Shown: positions 53,641 to 61,741 of the stretch, one piece after another
Layout of the letters: every line of letters starts with the position of its first letter
Numbering within the stretch: the stretch's first letter is position 1
Origin: Acetobacter malorum
GTDB taxonomy: Bacteria > Pseudomonadota > Alphaproteobacteria > Acetobacterales > Acetobacteraceae
Assembly (NCBI RefSeq): GCF_001580615.1
Contig: NZ_LHZC01000055.1
Coordinates: 124,001-188,000 of the forward strand
Length of the DNA: 64,000 nt
Direction: 5' to 3'
Notes under the pieces: generated by a model
What the model was told of the DNA's origin: nothing
Database searches by the model: none
The model's input: the letters and a program-made list of their open reading frames with translations, nothing else
Position numbers and translations under genes: made by a program

Positions 53641-55557
53641 TTACTGGAACGGCAAATATCGGAAGGTGACGTAAACTGTGTTGCCCGAAGTTGTCGGGTA
53701 CACACTGTTGTTGCTGCCGTCATTGCCTCTGAAGGCAAACTTCCGGATATAGGTGTATTGCAGGCCCCCCATCACACTGCCGTAGCGGCCTTCAACGAAG
53801 TGCCACCAGCCGCCAGTGGTGAGGGATGCCAGCGTGCGTGTCTGGGCGTTACAGGAGCCAAACTCCACGTCGCACCCGCCCAGATTGAGGTCATTCACAC
53901 CGTAGCCATACTGTGCGCCATCTGCGCCCATGTACCGCTTGCGTCCCGCTGTCTCGATACCCCCGTAGGTGTAGAGCAGCACGGACGGTGTGGGATGCCC
54001 GATAAGACCAAGGGAGCCCATCAGCTCCGGCACGGGGGACAAAGCACCCCGCGCGTTGGGCGTGGTGTCCGGGATCAGACTTGGCCCATAGCGGCCAATG
54101 CCTTCACCCGCTGTCACATTCCCGGCCATCTGGAGCTTTTTGGTGCCCAGCGGCACCGTCATGCCCGCGCCAACGCCACCCCCAAATGTGGTGTGCTTGC
54201 GGGTGGTGGTCATGCCCGGTTCCACCGCAAGGGAGCGGAACCAGCGGGCCAGACCAAACACTTCATAATGCCCGACAGATGTATCCACAGCCCCTTTCAG
54301 AATAATGTCCGGTGCGGGGTTGTAGGTATATTGCGTGTTCGGGTTCAGCAGCACGCCGCCTGCGTTGGAATAAAAGACGCGTGTCCCGGCCTTCTCTCCA
54401 TAAGCCGCGGGCAGGGTGCCGCCGGAAGACAGAGCGGAAGAGAAGGCAACCGTCGCCTGCGGATCTTCCACGGAAAGGCCCAGCCAGTATTTCTGGTGCC
54501 AGTCCTTGCCAATGCGGATCTGCGGGACGCGGGTAAAGGTAATACCGGGGATCTGGTTGTTATCCGTCACCGCAGGCAACTGTTCCTGGCGCGGCAGAAT
54601 GCCCTTGGCGTAGTTGGTGGCAAGGCTCCAGGCCTGACCCATCAGGATATGCAGGCCCCAGTCCTTCTGGGTGAAGGTAAAGTAGCCCTGCCGCAGGCGC
54701 GGCGTGTACCCGCTGATCTGCACGCTGTTTGTCGTGCCGGCAGAGCCGCCAAAATCACTTTCCACATAGGCCTGCAACCGGACGGATTTGGAGGGGTTGG
54801 CCTCCATCAGCACGGACATACGGCTGAGCTGCGCGGACATGCGTTCTTCACTCAGCCCATGGTTGGGGCTGTTGGCGTAGGGGAAGTTGTTCCAGGCCGT
54901 GGCGGGGCCACTGGTCATGTTGGAATCACGCCAGATGTTGGAAAATTCCACAAACCCGCCCAGCCGGACAGAAATGCCGCCAATGCTGAAAATGGGGGGC
55001 AGGCGGTCCACGTCCGTCTGGGTAATGGAGGACGGGCTGGAAGAGCTTAGATCGATAGCGGATTTGGATGTCTGGTGTTCCGGTGCCGGCGGCATCCATT
55101 TAAACCCAGCAAAGCCTGAACCGCTGTGCAGGGTCGGGTTCTGATTGGCGCCAACCTCAATAGGCTGGGCCCCGCCGGAGAAGCGAATACCCGGATCAGC
55201 CGGTCCATCTGTCCGCAGGCCGGAAAGCCCGTCCGAAAAGCCACCATGCGTGCTGCTGGCGGTGCGAACACCCGCCGAGGAAGCCCCTTTTGAACCTGCC
55301 GTCCGCACACTGGCCGTGTTCCGTGCCGAGGCCACCTGACGCCCACTTTGTCCGTGTTTGAGCGCCTGCCGATGCTCAATGGCTTCCACCTGGGCTGCCA
55401 GCTTGCGCATTTGCTCTTTAATGGCTGCGAGTTCCTGCGCGTCATCAGCATGTGCCAGAGACGGTTTGCTCAAAACACAGACCAAAGCCGTGCCGAGGAG
55501 AAGTCTGGTATCCAGTTTTCTGGTCTCGGTAGAATCCCGGAGCGCAGGCGGTTTCAC
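53641..55557 (-). CDS. outer-membrane porin with coiled-coil N-terminus (DcaP-like)
   Basis: A 638-aa protein. Signal peptide (LLLGTALVCVLSKPSLAHA), then a heptad-like coiled coil (AQELAAIKEQMRKLAAQVEAI), then about 100 residues of Ser/Gly/Ala-rich linker. The barrel begins near FSIGGISVRLGGFVEFSNIW and includes KDWGLHILMGQAWSL. It ends in the beta-signal VTFRYLPFQ. This matches trimeric DcaP-type porins rather than OprB. It would admit small organic acids or sugars. It begins with GTG at 55557, with GAGGA 6 nt upstream. pdc follows by 40 nt, suggesting a joint transcript. Confidence 0.8.
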   Translation of the reverse strand: MKPPALRDSTETRKLDTRLLLGTALVCVLSKPSLAHADDAQELAAIKEQMRKLAAQVEAIEHRQALKHGQSGRQVASARNTASVRTAGSKGASSAGVRTASSTHGGFSDGLSGLRTDGPADPGIRFSGGAQPIEVGANQNPTLHSGSGFAGFKWMPPAPEHQTSKSAIDLSSSSPSSITQTDVDRLPPIFSIGGISVRLGGFVEFSNIWRDSNMTSGPATAWNNFPYANSPNHGLSEERMSAQLSRMSVLMEANPSKSVRLQAYVESDFGGSAGTTNSVQISGYTPRLRQGYFTFTQKDWGLHILMGQAWSLATNYAKGILPRQEQLPAVTDNNQIPGITFTRVPQIRIGKDWHQKYWLGLSVEDPQATVAFSSALSSGGTLPAAYGEKAGTRVFYSNAGGVLLNPNTQYTYNPAPDIILKGAVDTSVGHYEVFGLARWFRSLAVEPGMTTTRKHTTFGGGVGAGMTVPLGTKKLQMAGNVTAGEGIGRYGPSLIPDTTPNARGALSPVPELMGSLGLIGHPTPSVLLYTYGGIETAGRKRYMGADGAQYGYGVNDLNLGGCDVEFGSCNAQTRTLASLTTGGWWHFVEGRYGSVMGGLQYTYIRKFAFRGNDGSNNSVYPTTSGNTVYVTFRYLPFQ

Positions 55558-55949
55558 ACTAAATCCTCAGGAAATTATAAAACTTTGTTATAGATAAACT
55601 GTTTTTGTGTGAAATGGGTAGAAATCTCAATGATTCATGTCAATATTACATACTGTTAATTATATCAAGGCAAGTCTGAAACTATTCAGCGCACTAAGAT
55701 TTATAAAAATCGAGTATATACCGCAGTTCCTTAAAATAAACTTTATACTCTTCTGACGCTTTGAAAACGCAGGGAAGAGAAAATTATTGGGCGTGTCAGG
55801 GCACTTTTCAGACCGATTTCTGGTTTGAAAGACGGCCTTTATTTATAGGAAAGTCTCATAAACCATCAAAATTCTGTCATGGTTTTCCAGAGGGCATGCA
55901 GGGCAGCCATACGGGCAAACAGTGCGCCCCCTCCGGCAGCAGTCCAGAC
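55558..55949 (-). promoter_or_regulatory. promoter region of the porin-pdc train with FNR-like dyad
   Basis: A 392-nt gap, AT-rich from 55565 to 55755. At 55630-55643 the minus strand reads TTGACATGAATCAT, matching the FNR/CRP-type pattern TTGAT-N4-ATCAA at 8 of 10 arm positions. The same TTGACA could alternatively be a -35 hexamer. No small gene was found; the part near 55950 is GC-rich and precedes the bluB stop. Confidence 0.4.
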
Positions 55950-56588
55950 TCAGCGGTTAATCCACTGTTTGCGGGCCGGGTTGCGCTGTTCCCACCCACG
56001 CCGTTCCAGCTCTGGCGTGTCGGCCTGTTCCGCCGGATAGCCTACGCACAGATAGGCCAGAAACTGCCAGTCCGGCGTAATACAAAGCGTGCGGCTGGCG
56101 TCCTCCGGGTTCAGGATGGAGACCCACCCCAGCCCGACACCCTCCGCCGTGGCAGCCAGCCAGAAGGTGTGAATGGCCATAACGGCAGACCAAACCGTGG
56201 TTTCCGGCATGGTGCCGCGCCCCAGCCCGCGTCCCTGTGCGGGGTTGGTGTCACAAAAGACGGCAATATGGTGCGGGGCATCATCCAGCCCGGCCAGCTT
56301 GAGCGTGGCGTAACGCTGGGCGTCATCGCCGCTATGGCCGGTCAGTGCTTCCGCATTGCAGCGGGAAAAATTTTCCCGGATTTCAGCACGGCGCGCCGGG
56401 GCATCCACCCGCACAAAGCGCCAGGGTTCACTCAACCCCACGGAGGGAGCAAGGCAGGCAGTTTCCAGAAGGCGAGACAGCACGGCCTCGGGCACCGGGT
56501 CTGTGCGGAAATGGCGCACATCGCGCCGCCATGTAAAAAGCTGATCCAAAGAGGCACGAAAAGCGGGGGAGAAGAGGGGGGCTGTCAT
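55950..56588 (-). CDS. bluB: 5,6-dimethylbenzimidazole synthase
   Basis: A 212-aa nitroreductase-fold protein with the BluB pattern: RRDVRHFRTDPVPEAVLSRLL near residue 20, APSVGLSEPWRFVRV near 46, and WVSILNPEDASRTLCITPDWQFLAYLCVGYP near 160. It cannibalises FMNH2 with oxygen to form the lower ligand base DMB. Its ATG overlaps the cobD stop (ATGA at 56585-56588), so it is translated with cobD. An oxygen-dependent lower-ligand route fits an obligate aerobe. Confidence 0.93.
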   Translation of the reverse strand: MTAPLFSPAFRASLDQLFTWRRDVRHFRTDPVPEAVLSRLLETACLAPSVGLSEPWRFVRVDAPARRAEIRENFSRCNAEALTGHSGDDAQRYATLKLAGLDDAPHHIAVFCDTNPAQGRGLGRGTMPETTVWSAVMAIHTFWLAATAEGVGLGWVSILNPEDASRTLCITPDWQFLAYLCVGYPAEQADTPELERRGWEQRNPARKQWINR

Positions 56589-57592
56589 GCCGGGATCATG
56601 AAGAGAAGTGCCCCCACCAGCAAGACCCCCGCCAGAATAAGACAGGCGCGCCGATACAGCACCAGCCCCCGGTCCAGATCCGCCACCGTTGCCTCCGGCG
56701 TGCCGGCCCCCATCCATGCATCCTCCACGCGCACCCCTTTATACAGGCGCGGCCCCGCCAGCCGCAGGCCTAAGGCTCCGGCCATAGCGGCTTCCGGCCA
56801 GCCTGCGTTGGGGGACCGATGCCGCGGCGCGTCCCGTCGCACCGCTGCACGAACTGCGGCCCGGTTCTCCGCCGGGGCCGCCAGAATGAGGCAGAGTGCC
56901 GCCACGCGGGAGGCAGGCAGATTCACCGCATCATCCAGTTTGGCCGCCGCCCAGCCAAAAGCGGCATGGCGCGGGGTGAGGTGGCCAATCATGCTGTCCG
57001 CCGTATTCACGGCCTTGTAGAATACTGCTCCCGGCAGGCCGAACACCGCCGCCCAGAGCAGGGGGGCTACAATGCCATCAGAGAAGTTCTCGGCCAGACT
57101 TTCCAGCGCGGCCCGCACAATCCCGGCTTCATCCAGCGCTGCGGTGTCCCGCCCGACAATCTGCGCCACAGCCTGCCGCCCTCCGGCCAGCCCGTTCTGC
57201 CGCAGGCCAACCCCCACAGCGCGCACATGCTCCCATAGGGATTTCTGCGCGACCAGCGTGCAGGTGCCCAAGGCCTGCACCCCCAGCATGACGGGGGCGG
57301 GCAGAAAGCGATACCCCACATCCAGCACGGCCCCGGTTACCCAGAGCGGCACGCCCACAATCAGGATCAACGCCAGCACGCCCATCCAGCGGCGTTTCCG
57401 CTCGGAAAATTCTGGCTGGTTGAGGGCGGTGTCCAGCCTGTCTATCAAGGCCCCAATCCACATCACCGGATGCCCGATGGCCGCCAGCAGGGCAGGGGGA
57501 TAACCGCAAGCGGCTTCCAGAATGGCGGCAAGGGCTGCTACGGGGAGCGTGACGGAAAGAGGGAACACCATGCGGGCAGCAGACTCACTCAT
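56585..57592 (-). CDS. cobD: adenosylcobinamide-phosphate synthase (CobD/CbiB)
   Basis: A 335-aa membrane protein with GHPVMWIGALIDRLD near residue 40, ESLAENFSDGIVAPLLWAAVFGLPGA, YKAVNTADSMIGHLTPRHAAFGWAAAKLDD, and RRDAPRHRSPNAGWPEAAMAGAL. It attaches aminopropanol (phosphate) to adenosylcobyric acid. The start is unsure: ATG at 57592, at 57571, or further upstream; none has a good ribosome site. Either ATG overlaps the start region of the divergent cobC gene. bluB is coupled downstream. Confidence 0.9.
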   Translation of the reverse strand: MSESAARMVFPLSVTLPVAALAAILEAACGYPPALLAAIGHPVMWIGALIDRLDTALNQPEFSERKRRWMGVLALILIVGVPLWVTGAVLDVGYRFLPAPVMLGVQALGTCTLVAQKSLWEHVRAVGVGLRQNGLAGGRQAVAQIVGRDTAALDEAGIVRAALESLAENFSDGIVAPLLWAAVFGLPGAVFYKAVNTADSMIGHLTPRHAAFGWAAAKLDDAVNLPASRVAALCLILAAPAENRAAVRAAVRRDAPRHRSPNAGWPEAAMAGALGLRLAGPRLYKGVRVEDAWMGAGTPEATVADLDRGLVLYRRACLILAGVLLVGALLFMIPA

Positions 57593-58817
57593 CGGGCAGG
57601 CCGGAGCAAAACCGACCGAAAGCATGCAGGGAAGCCCGCAGACTACCACGCACGCCCCGTCCGCTGCCATCCCTGAGTCAGCATCCGTGCCACCAGTGCG
57701 CGCTGCCTCACCCCCGGTGCGCACTACGCCACCCGTGCCGGTTTCTGCCACCGCGTCCGTGCCGTCAGAGGCTCTCCCATTCCCAATCCACGGTGGGCAG
57801 GTCAGAGCCGTCATGGCCCATTTCCCCGGCGCACCGCGTCCTTATTATGACCTCTCCACCGGCATCAGCCCGTATGCCTATCCCCTCCGGATGCCAGACC
57901 CGGCGGTGCTGGCCCGCCTGCCGGAAGAAGACGAGGAAGCCGATCTTCAGGCCGCCGCCGCCTTCGCCTACGGGCTGAGCAATCCCGACATGGTAGTGGC
58001 CGGGGCCGGGAGCCAAAGCCTGATTGCCCTGCTGCCGCGCCTGCTGCCAGCGCAGCGTGTATGCCTGCTGGGGCCAACCTATTCCGGCCACGCGCAGGCA
58101 TGGCGTTTGCAGGGCGTGCCGGTGCAACAGGTGACGGACCCCGCAGCACTGGAACAGGCCGCCACCCAGCCCGGCACGGTCTGCGTGGTTTGTAACCCCA
58201 ACAACCCCGATGGTCGCCTTCTCTCAGCCGACTGGTTGCACACACTGGCCAACACCTGCGCCGCGCACGGCACTATTCTGATCGTGGATGAAGCCTTCGC
58301 AGATTTTGAGCAGCAGAGCGTCGCCCCCCTCCTGCCGCATCCCGTACTGGTTGTATTGCGCTCCTTTGGCAAAACCTACGGCCTGCCCGGTGTGCGGCTG
58401 GGCTTTCTACTCGCCAGCCCGGAAACCGCCGCACAAGCCCGCGCTGTGCTTGGGTCATGGCCTGTGGGCAGCCTCGGTCTGGCGGCCGGACGGCAGGCCC
58501 TGCGGGACACCGCATGGCTCCGCACTGCCAGAACACAGGCCCGCGTTGCCCATACCCGCCTGACAAACCTTCTGGATGCTACCGGCCTGCGTCACACCGG
58601 GCAGGCCAGCCTGTTCACCTTAGTGCTGCATCCCGATGCTCCGAGCCTCTGGCGACATTTCTGCACCTACGGCCTCGTGACCCGCATTTTTGCAGACCAG
58701 CCGGGCCGCCTCCGCCTAGGCCTGCCTGCAACAGACGCCGCATGGTCCCGGCTGGAAACCGCCTTGCAGGCATGGGCCGCGTCCCCCAAAAGCCCCGTAT
58801 CCCAACCCGGCTCCTGA
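57570..58817 (+). CDS. cobC: cobalamin-pathway aminotransferase-like protein (L-threonine-O-3-phosphate decarboxylase type, CobC/CobD-Salmonella)
   Basis: A 415-aa fold-type I PLP protein. The conserved part begins IHGGQVRAVMAHFPGAPRPYYDLSTGISPYAYP and has VCNPNNPDG, VDEAFADFE and the PLP lysine region RSFGKTYGLPGVRLGF. In this family (CobC of Pseudomonas, CobD of Salmonella) the product makes aminopropanol phosphate for attachment by CobD/CbiB. About 70 residues of Ser/Pro/Thr/Val-rich low complexity precede the HGG start seen in homologues. The ATG at 57570 is kept because AGAGGG lies 6 nt upstream; it overlaps the divergent cobD start. Confidence 0.85.
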   Translation: MRAADSLIGQAGAKPTESMQGSPQTTTHAPSAAIPESASVPPVRAASPPVRTTPPVPVSATASVPSEALPFPIHGGQVRAVMAHFPGAPRPYYDLSTGISPYAYPLRMPDPAVLARLPEEDEEADLQAAAAFAYGLSNPDMVVAGAGSQSLIALLPRLLPAQRVCLLGPTYSGHAQAWRLQGVPVQQVTDPAALEQAATQPGTVCVVCNPNNPDGRLLSADWLHTLANTCAAHGTILIVDEAFADFEQQSVAPLLPHPVLVVLRSFGKTYGLPGVRLGFLLASPETAAQARAVLGSWPVGSLGLAAGRQALRDTAWLRTARTQARVAHTRLTNLLDATGLRHTGQASLFTLVLHPDAPSLWRHFCTYGLVTRIFADQPGRLRLGLPATDAAWSRLETALQAWAASPKSPVSQPGS

Positions 58818-58819
58818 CC

Positions 58820-59668
58820 ATGTCTCTGATCCCAACGCCCACTCCGTCCCGGTCTGCGGTTCCGCAGACCCAGACCATCCGGCTTGTGTGCCTGACCACC
58901 ACGCTCCCAGACGCCGCCAAACAAGGCCGCATCCCACCCCGCGAGGCGAAAACAGCAGCCCGCTACCCCACCGGAGCGGAGGGCTTCACCCTCCCGCAAC
59001 TCCGCAAACCACCACGCTTCACACAGATCATTCTGGCCGAGGATTGCACCTGCGAGGGGTTGGACACTGCACGCCCCCTCCCTGACCCCGACGCCATCCC
59101 GGCAGGCCGCGCCCCCCAATCTGCCAGGCAGCCCCACATGCCTCAGGCAAAAGACGCGCCCGAAAGCCCCGATTTCTCCACAGTCTCCGCCGAATGCGGC
59201 CTCACACACACCGCCAGCCTGAAGGACCGGAATTACGGCACATGGCACGGACAGGCCTTGCGCGCTCTCCCGCCCGAAGCCCTGAACGCCTTGCTGCACG
59301 ACCCGGATTTTGCCCCGCCGGAGGGGGAGAGCCTTAACCAGTTTCACGCCCGAATTGGTGCGTGGCTCACCACCGCATCCCAAGAGGAAATGGCAGAAGT
59401 CGAACCGGGTTCTGGCAACCTTTCAAACAGTTCCCCAAGCGGAACTGGCCCCGCTGCCTCATCAGGCAAACAGCCCCGCACACCGTCAGGCACAAGCGCC
59501 CTCACAGTGCTGCTTATCGCCCGCCCCGCAGTCGTGCGCGCCCTCGCCACGCATATCCTGCAAGGCGGCGTGGACATGGCCACCCGGCTGGACATCGCCC
59601 CTGAAACAACCAGCCTGTTCACCCACCACGCCGGAAACTGGCGCGTGCGGATGCTGGGTGTGCCCTAA
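58820..59668 (+). CDS. histidine-phosphatase homologue lacking catalytic histidines
   Basis: A 282-aa protein starting 2 nt after cobC. It keeps the phosphoglycerate-mutase outline: strand RLVCLTTTLPD in place of the RHG motif, LKDRNYGTWHG like the usual DFGxWEG, PPEGESLNQFHARIGAWL, and LLIARPAVVRALATHIL in place of the SHGGxxRAL motif. Both catalytic histidines (first Arg-His and late His) are replaced. Two polar low-complexity inserts interrupt the fold (about residues 83-130 and 193-230). A structural, regulatory or scaffolding role in cobalamin synthesis is more likely than phosphatase activity. Confidence 0.75.
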   Translation: MSLIPTPTPSRSAVPQTQTIRLVCLTTTLPDAAKQGRIPPREAKTAARYPTGAEGFTLPQLRKPPRFTQIILAEDCTCEGLDTARPLPDPDAIPAGRAPQSARQPHMPQAKDAPESPDFSTVSAECGLTHTASLKDRNYGTWHGQALRALPPEALNALLHDPDFAPPEGESLNQFHARIGAWLTTASQEEMAEVEPGSGNLSNSSPSGTGPAASSGKQPRTPSGTSALTVLLIARPAVVRALATHILQGGVDMATRLDIAPETTSLFTHHAGNWRVRMLGVP

Positions 59669-59686
59669 AACCGAGGGGAGTGCGTA

Positions 59687-59869
59687 TTACCGGCGGCGCA
59701 AGGCTTTTGTGACAAAGGCTGTGCAAAGCTGGGCCAACCCAAACATCACGAGAACATTGATCCAAAAATGCTCTCTGAGTTTAAAATGCTCAACAAGTGC
59801 AACGTCGAGGACGATAAAAATCAGTCCGGAGACACTCACTATGGCAATCTTTTTTGTGGTGTCTGACAT
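59687..59869 (-). CDS. 60-aa two-span membrane protein
   Basis: A small protein with two hydrophobic segments, IAIVSVSGLIFIVLDVALVE and FWINVLVMFGLAQLCTAFVT, and a basic C-terminus (KALRRR). AAGGGA lies 8 nt before the ATG, a good site, which supports that it is real. It is convergent with the phosphatase-like gene. Function unknown. Confidence 0.6.
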   Translation of the reverse strand: MSDTTKKIAIVSVSGLIFIVLDVALVEHFKLREHFWINVLVMFGLAQLCTAFVTKALRRR

Positions 59870-60279
59870 GGCTGCAATCCCTTCACTTTAAAAATGCACC
59901 TTTAAGGCAGGCAAATCTAATCTGGTCCTGAACCTTTCTATCAAACTAAAGATAATCAGATCATTTCGAAATAGAAAAGCCAAAGGCTGTCATGCCTTTC
60001 GCCCAACACAGATGGGGCGGGATCAGAAGTGCGCCTTATGGTATCAGCCACTCAACCCGCATCCGCGCAAACAGACCAAAAAACGTGCTGGTCGTGGTCC
60101 AGCAATTGGTAAAGCCCAGGCCAGATTTTTATTGAATCGATAGAAATGCTCTACACAGGGGCTACTGACCACGCTGCGGAACTGGACGCGCTTACGGCAA
60201 AGCAGGCGGCAGGCGCGCACCTTGCGGCAGATGCGCCTGAGCAGACGCACCTACCAAAAATCTGAGTGGGAAAAGAGCG
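59870..60279. other. gap with broken reading frames, possible gene remnant
   Basis: About 410 nt with no credible intact gene. On the plus strand two frames look coding-like but are interrupted: one ends ARFLLNR-stop near 60140, another reads IEMLYTGATDHAAELDALTA to a TGA near 60262 without a start. A minus-strand frame of 68 codons at 60044-60250 is Arg/Cys-rich and unconvincing. The pattern could be a decayed gene or mobile element fragment. Confidence 0.35.
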
Positions 60280-60489
60280 TTATTTTTTGGAAGTTTTGGA
60301 CCGGTAAAGGGCCAGAACCATCAGCATCTGCATACCCGCCAGAGCCCCATCAATCAGCCCTTTATCAAAGTCGCTCACGGACAGGCTTGCCACATACAGC
60401 ATCGCCAGAGGCACGAACGTGACAGGAAACAGCAGCATGTTCTGAAAAGCCGGCTTTTTCACAGCTTTTGCTTTGCACCGTGCAGGCAT
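60280..60489 (-). CDS. 69-aa two-span membrane protein
   Basis: A small protein: a basic N-terminus (MPARCKAKAVKKPAFQN), two hydrophobic helices (LLFPVTFVPLAMLYVASLSV and LIDGALAGMQMLMVLALYRS) and a basic tail. AAGGGG lies 7-8 nt before the ATG. It follows cbtA on the same strand after about 90 nt and may be transcribed with it. No family recognised. Confidence 0.6.
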   Translation of the reverse strand: MPARCKAKAVKKPAFQNMLLFPVTFVPLAMLYVASLSVSDFDKGLIDGALAGMQMLMVLALYRSKTSKK

Positions 60490-60576
60490 TGTCCAACCCC
60501 TTCTTTGCAAACGACTCACTGACAAATCGCAGTGAAAACGCTGGCACACCCTGCCGCGCGGTGCAAGCCTCTTCGT

Positions 60577-61302
60577 TTAAGATCGCTGAGTGCGGCCTGT
60601 CAGCACCGGGGTTGCCAGCGCGCCAAAAATCAGGCCCATACTGCCCCAGAGCACAACCTGCATGCCAAGGGCTGCTTCCCGAAAGCGCCAGAGCACCACA
60701 GCGGGAAATCCGTCCGGCACCTCATTCACATCCGGCAGGCCAAACTGCACAAGGGCAACCAGCAGAATAAACACCGCTCCCCCACACAGCCAGCCCGTCC
60801 ACGCATCGCGCATCTGGGTCACTTTCTGGCCAATCAGGCAGGCAATGGCGGCTACGCAAATGGACAGCGCAATCATCACAAAATAGGTTTCCGTGCGCAG
60901 CGCCAGCGTGGCCGGGTTGCCCACGGCGGGTGGGTTGGGCGGATATTTCAGGTCCGGCACCAGCACCACAGTCACAAACCCCGCCACAGCCAGCAACAGC
61001 GCCAGCACGCGGGGGGACTGGAAAGACAGCCGCCCATAGGCAAAGGAAAAGACTAGCGCAAACAACCCGCCAAATCCCGCGCCATACAGCACCGTGGCTG
61101 TCGCCAGACCGTAACTGGCCTGCACGGAGCGGCTGATCATCTCAGGTTCCGGGGTAGCCCCTTCAGCCGCACTGCGGGCGGCTTCAAACGCAATGGCCAG
61201 CGCGACCTGTGGTTCCCCAAAAAAACGGGCAAACACAAAGGCAAGCGCCGCCGCAAGGCACCCGGCAATCATGCCGCGTGCCAGCAAACGTCCAGCAATC
61301 AT
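60577..61302 (-). CDS. cbtA: cobalt transporter subunit CbtA
   Basis: A 241-aa membrane protein of about six helices: MIAGRLLARGMIAGCLAAALAFVFARFFGEP at the start, a periplasmic loop, ASYGLATATVLYGAGFGGLFAL, VAGFVTVVLVPDLKYPPNPPAVG and a C-terminal LWRFREAALGMQVVLWGSMGL. The PDLKYPPNPP-V segment is typical of CbtA. With CbtB it is predicted to take up cobalt for cobalamin synthesis. AGGGA lies about 10 nt before the ATG at 61302. It lies 19 nt after cbtB and under the same riboswitch. Confidence 0.88.
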   Translation of the reverse strand: MIAGRLLARGMIAGCLAAALAFVFARFFGEPQVALAIAFEAARSAAEGATPEPEMISRSVQASYGLATATVLYGAGFGGLFALVFSFAYGRLSFQSPRVLALLLAVAGFVTVVLVPDLKYPPNPPAVGNPATLALRTETYFVMIALSICVAAIACLIGQKVTQMRDAWTGWLCGGAVFILLVALVQFGLPDVNEVPDGFPAVVLWRFREAALGMQVVLWGSMGLIFGALATPVLTGRTQRS

Positions 61303-61321
61303 CAGGAAAAATCCCTGCTCT

Positions 61322-61546
61322 TTAGTGGCAGGGGAAGCCCAGCAGATGGCGGCCATCATGCACAAACTCATGCACTTCATGGCCAGAAATCAGGGAGACA
61401 GCACCCTGTTCCGCACCCACAAAATACAGCATCAGCACAGACAGCAGCAGGCCAAACACCGCCCACGGCAGCAGAGCGCCAACCGGAATGGCAACAGGTG
61501 CGGGAGCCGCAATGGCCCGTGCGCGGGAGGAAGAGGGGTGCATCAT
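61322..61546 (-). CDS. cbtB: cobalt transporter subunit CbtB
   Basis: A 74-aa protein with one membrane helix (LLPWAVFGLLLSVLMLYFVG) and the diagnostic histidine-rich C-terminal tail HEVHEFVHDGRHLLGFPCH that should bind cobalt. The ATG at 61546 has GGAG 8 nt upstream. The longer open frame to 61720 is the riboswitch leader and is not coding. cbtA follows immediately. Confidence 0.9.
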   Translation of the reverse strand: MMHPSSSRARAIAAPAPVAIPVGALLPWAVFGLLLSVLMLYFVGAEQGAVSLISGHEVHEFVHDGRHLLGFPCH

Positions 61547-61582
61547 CAAACAGGCTCCGCTGGTAAAAACGCGTTCCGCGGT

Positions 61583-61690
61583 GGAAAAAACCAAGCTGAG
61601 GGTCTGACTTCCCACTTTTAAAAAGCGGATTACAGTGGCGCGACCGTGCCGGACTCTCACCAGCTTCCTCAGATCAGCGCATAGTCTGAA
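61583..61690 (-). promoter_or_regulatory. cobalamin riboswitch (short variant) upstream of cbtBA
   Basis: Read on the minus strand the order is GAGGAAGCTGGTGAGAGTCC, GGCACGGTCGCGCCACTGTAA, then GGGAAGTCAGACC (61601-61613) as a B12 box of the shortened GTCAGACC form. CTGAGG and CCCTCAG can close the P1 stem. The 3' side runs into TTGGTTTTTTCC, suggesting a transcription terminator platform. Cobalamin would turn off cobalt uptake. It belongs to a different sequence subtype from the riboswitch at 34.25 kb. Confidence 0.88.
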
Positions 61691-61741
61691 CGGCCCCTCC
61701 GCCCCTGTCAATTCATACAAAAGCAGGTGGGACCTCTGGAT

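Noticed and set aside
51846-53669. 607-codon plus-strand frame over pdc
   Set aside because: Antisense to pyruvate decarboxylase with every catalytic motif; no protein-like features.
53758-55050. 430-codon plus-strand frame over the porin
   Set aside because: Shadow of the porin, which has signal peptide, coiled coil and beta-signal.
60044-60250. 68-codon minus-strand frame considered as a transposase end
   Set aside because: Arg/Cys-rich, no transposase motif, no ribosome site.
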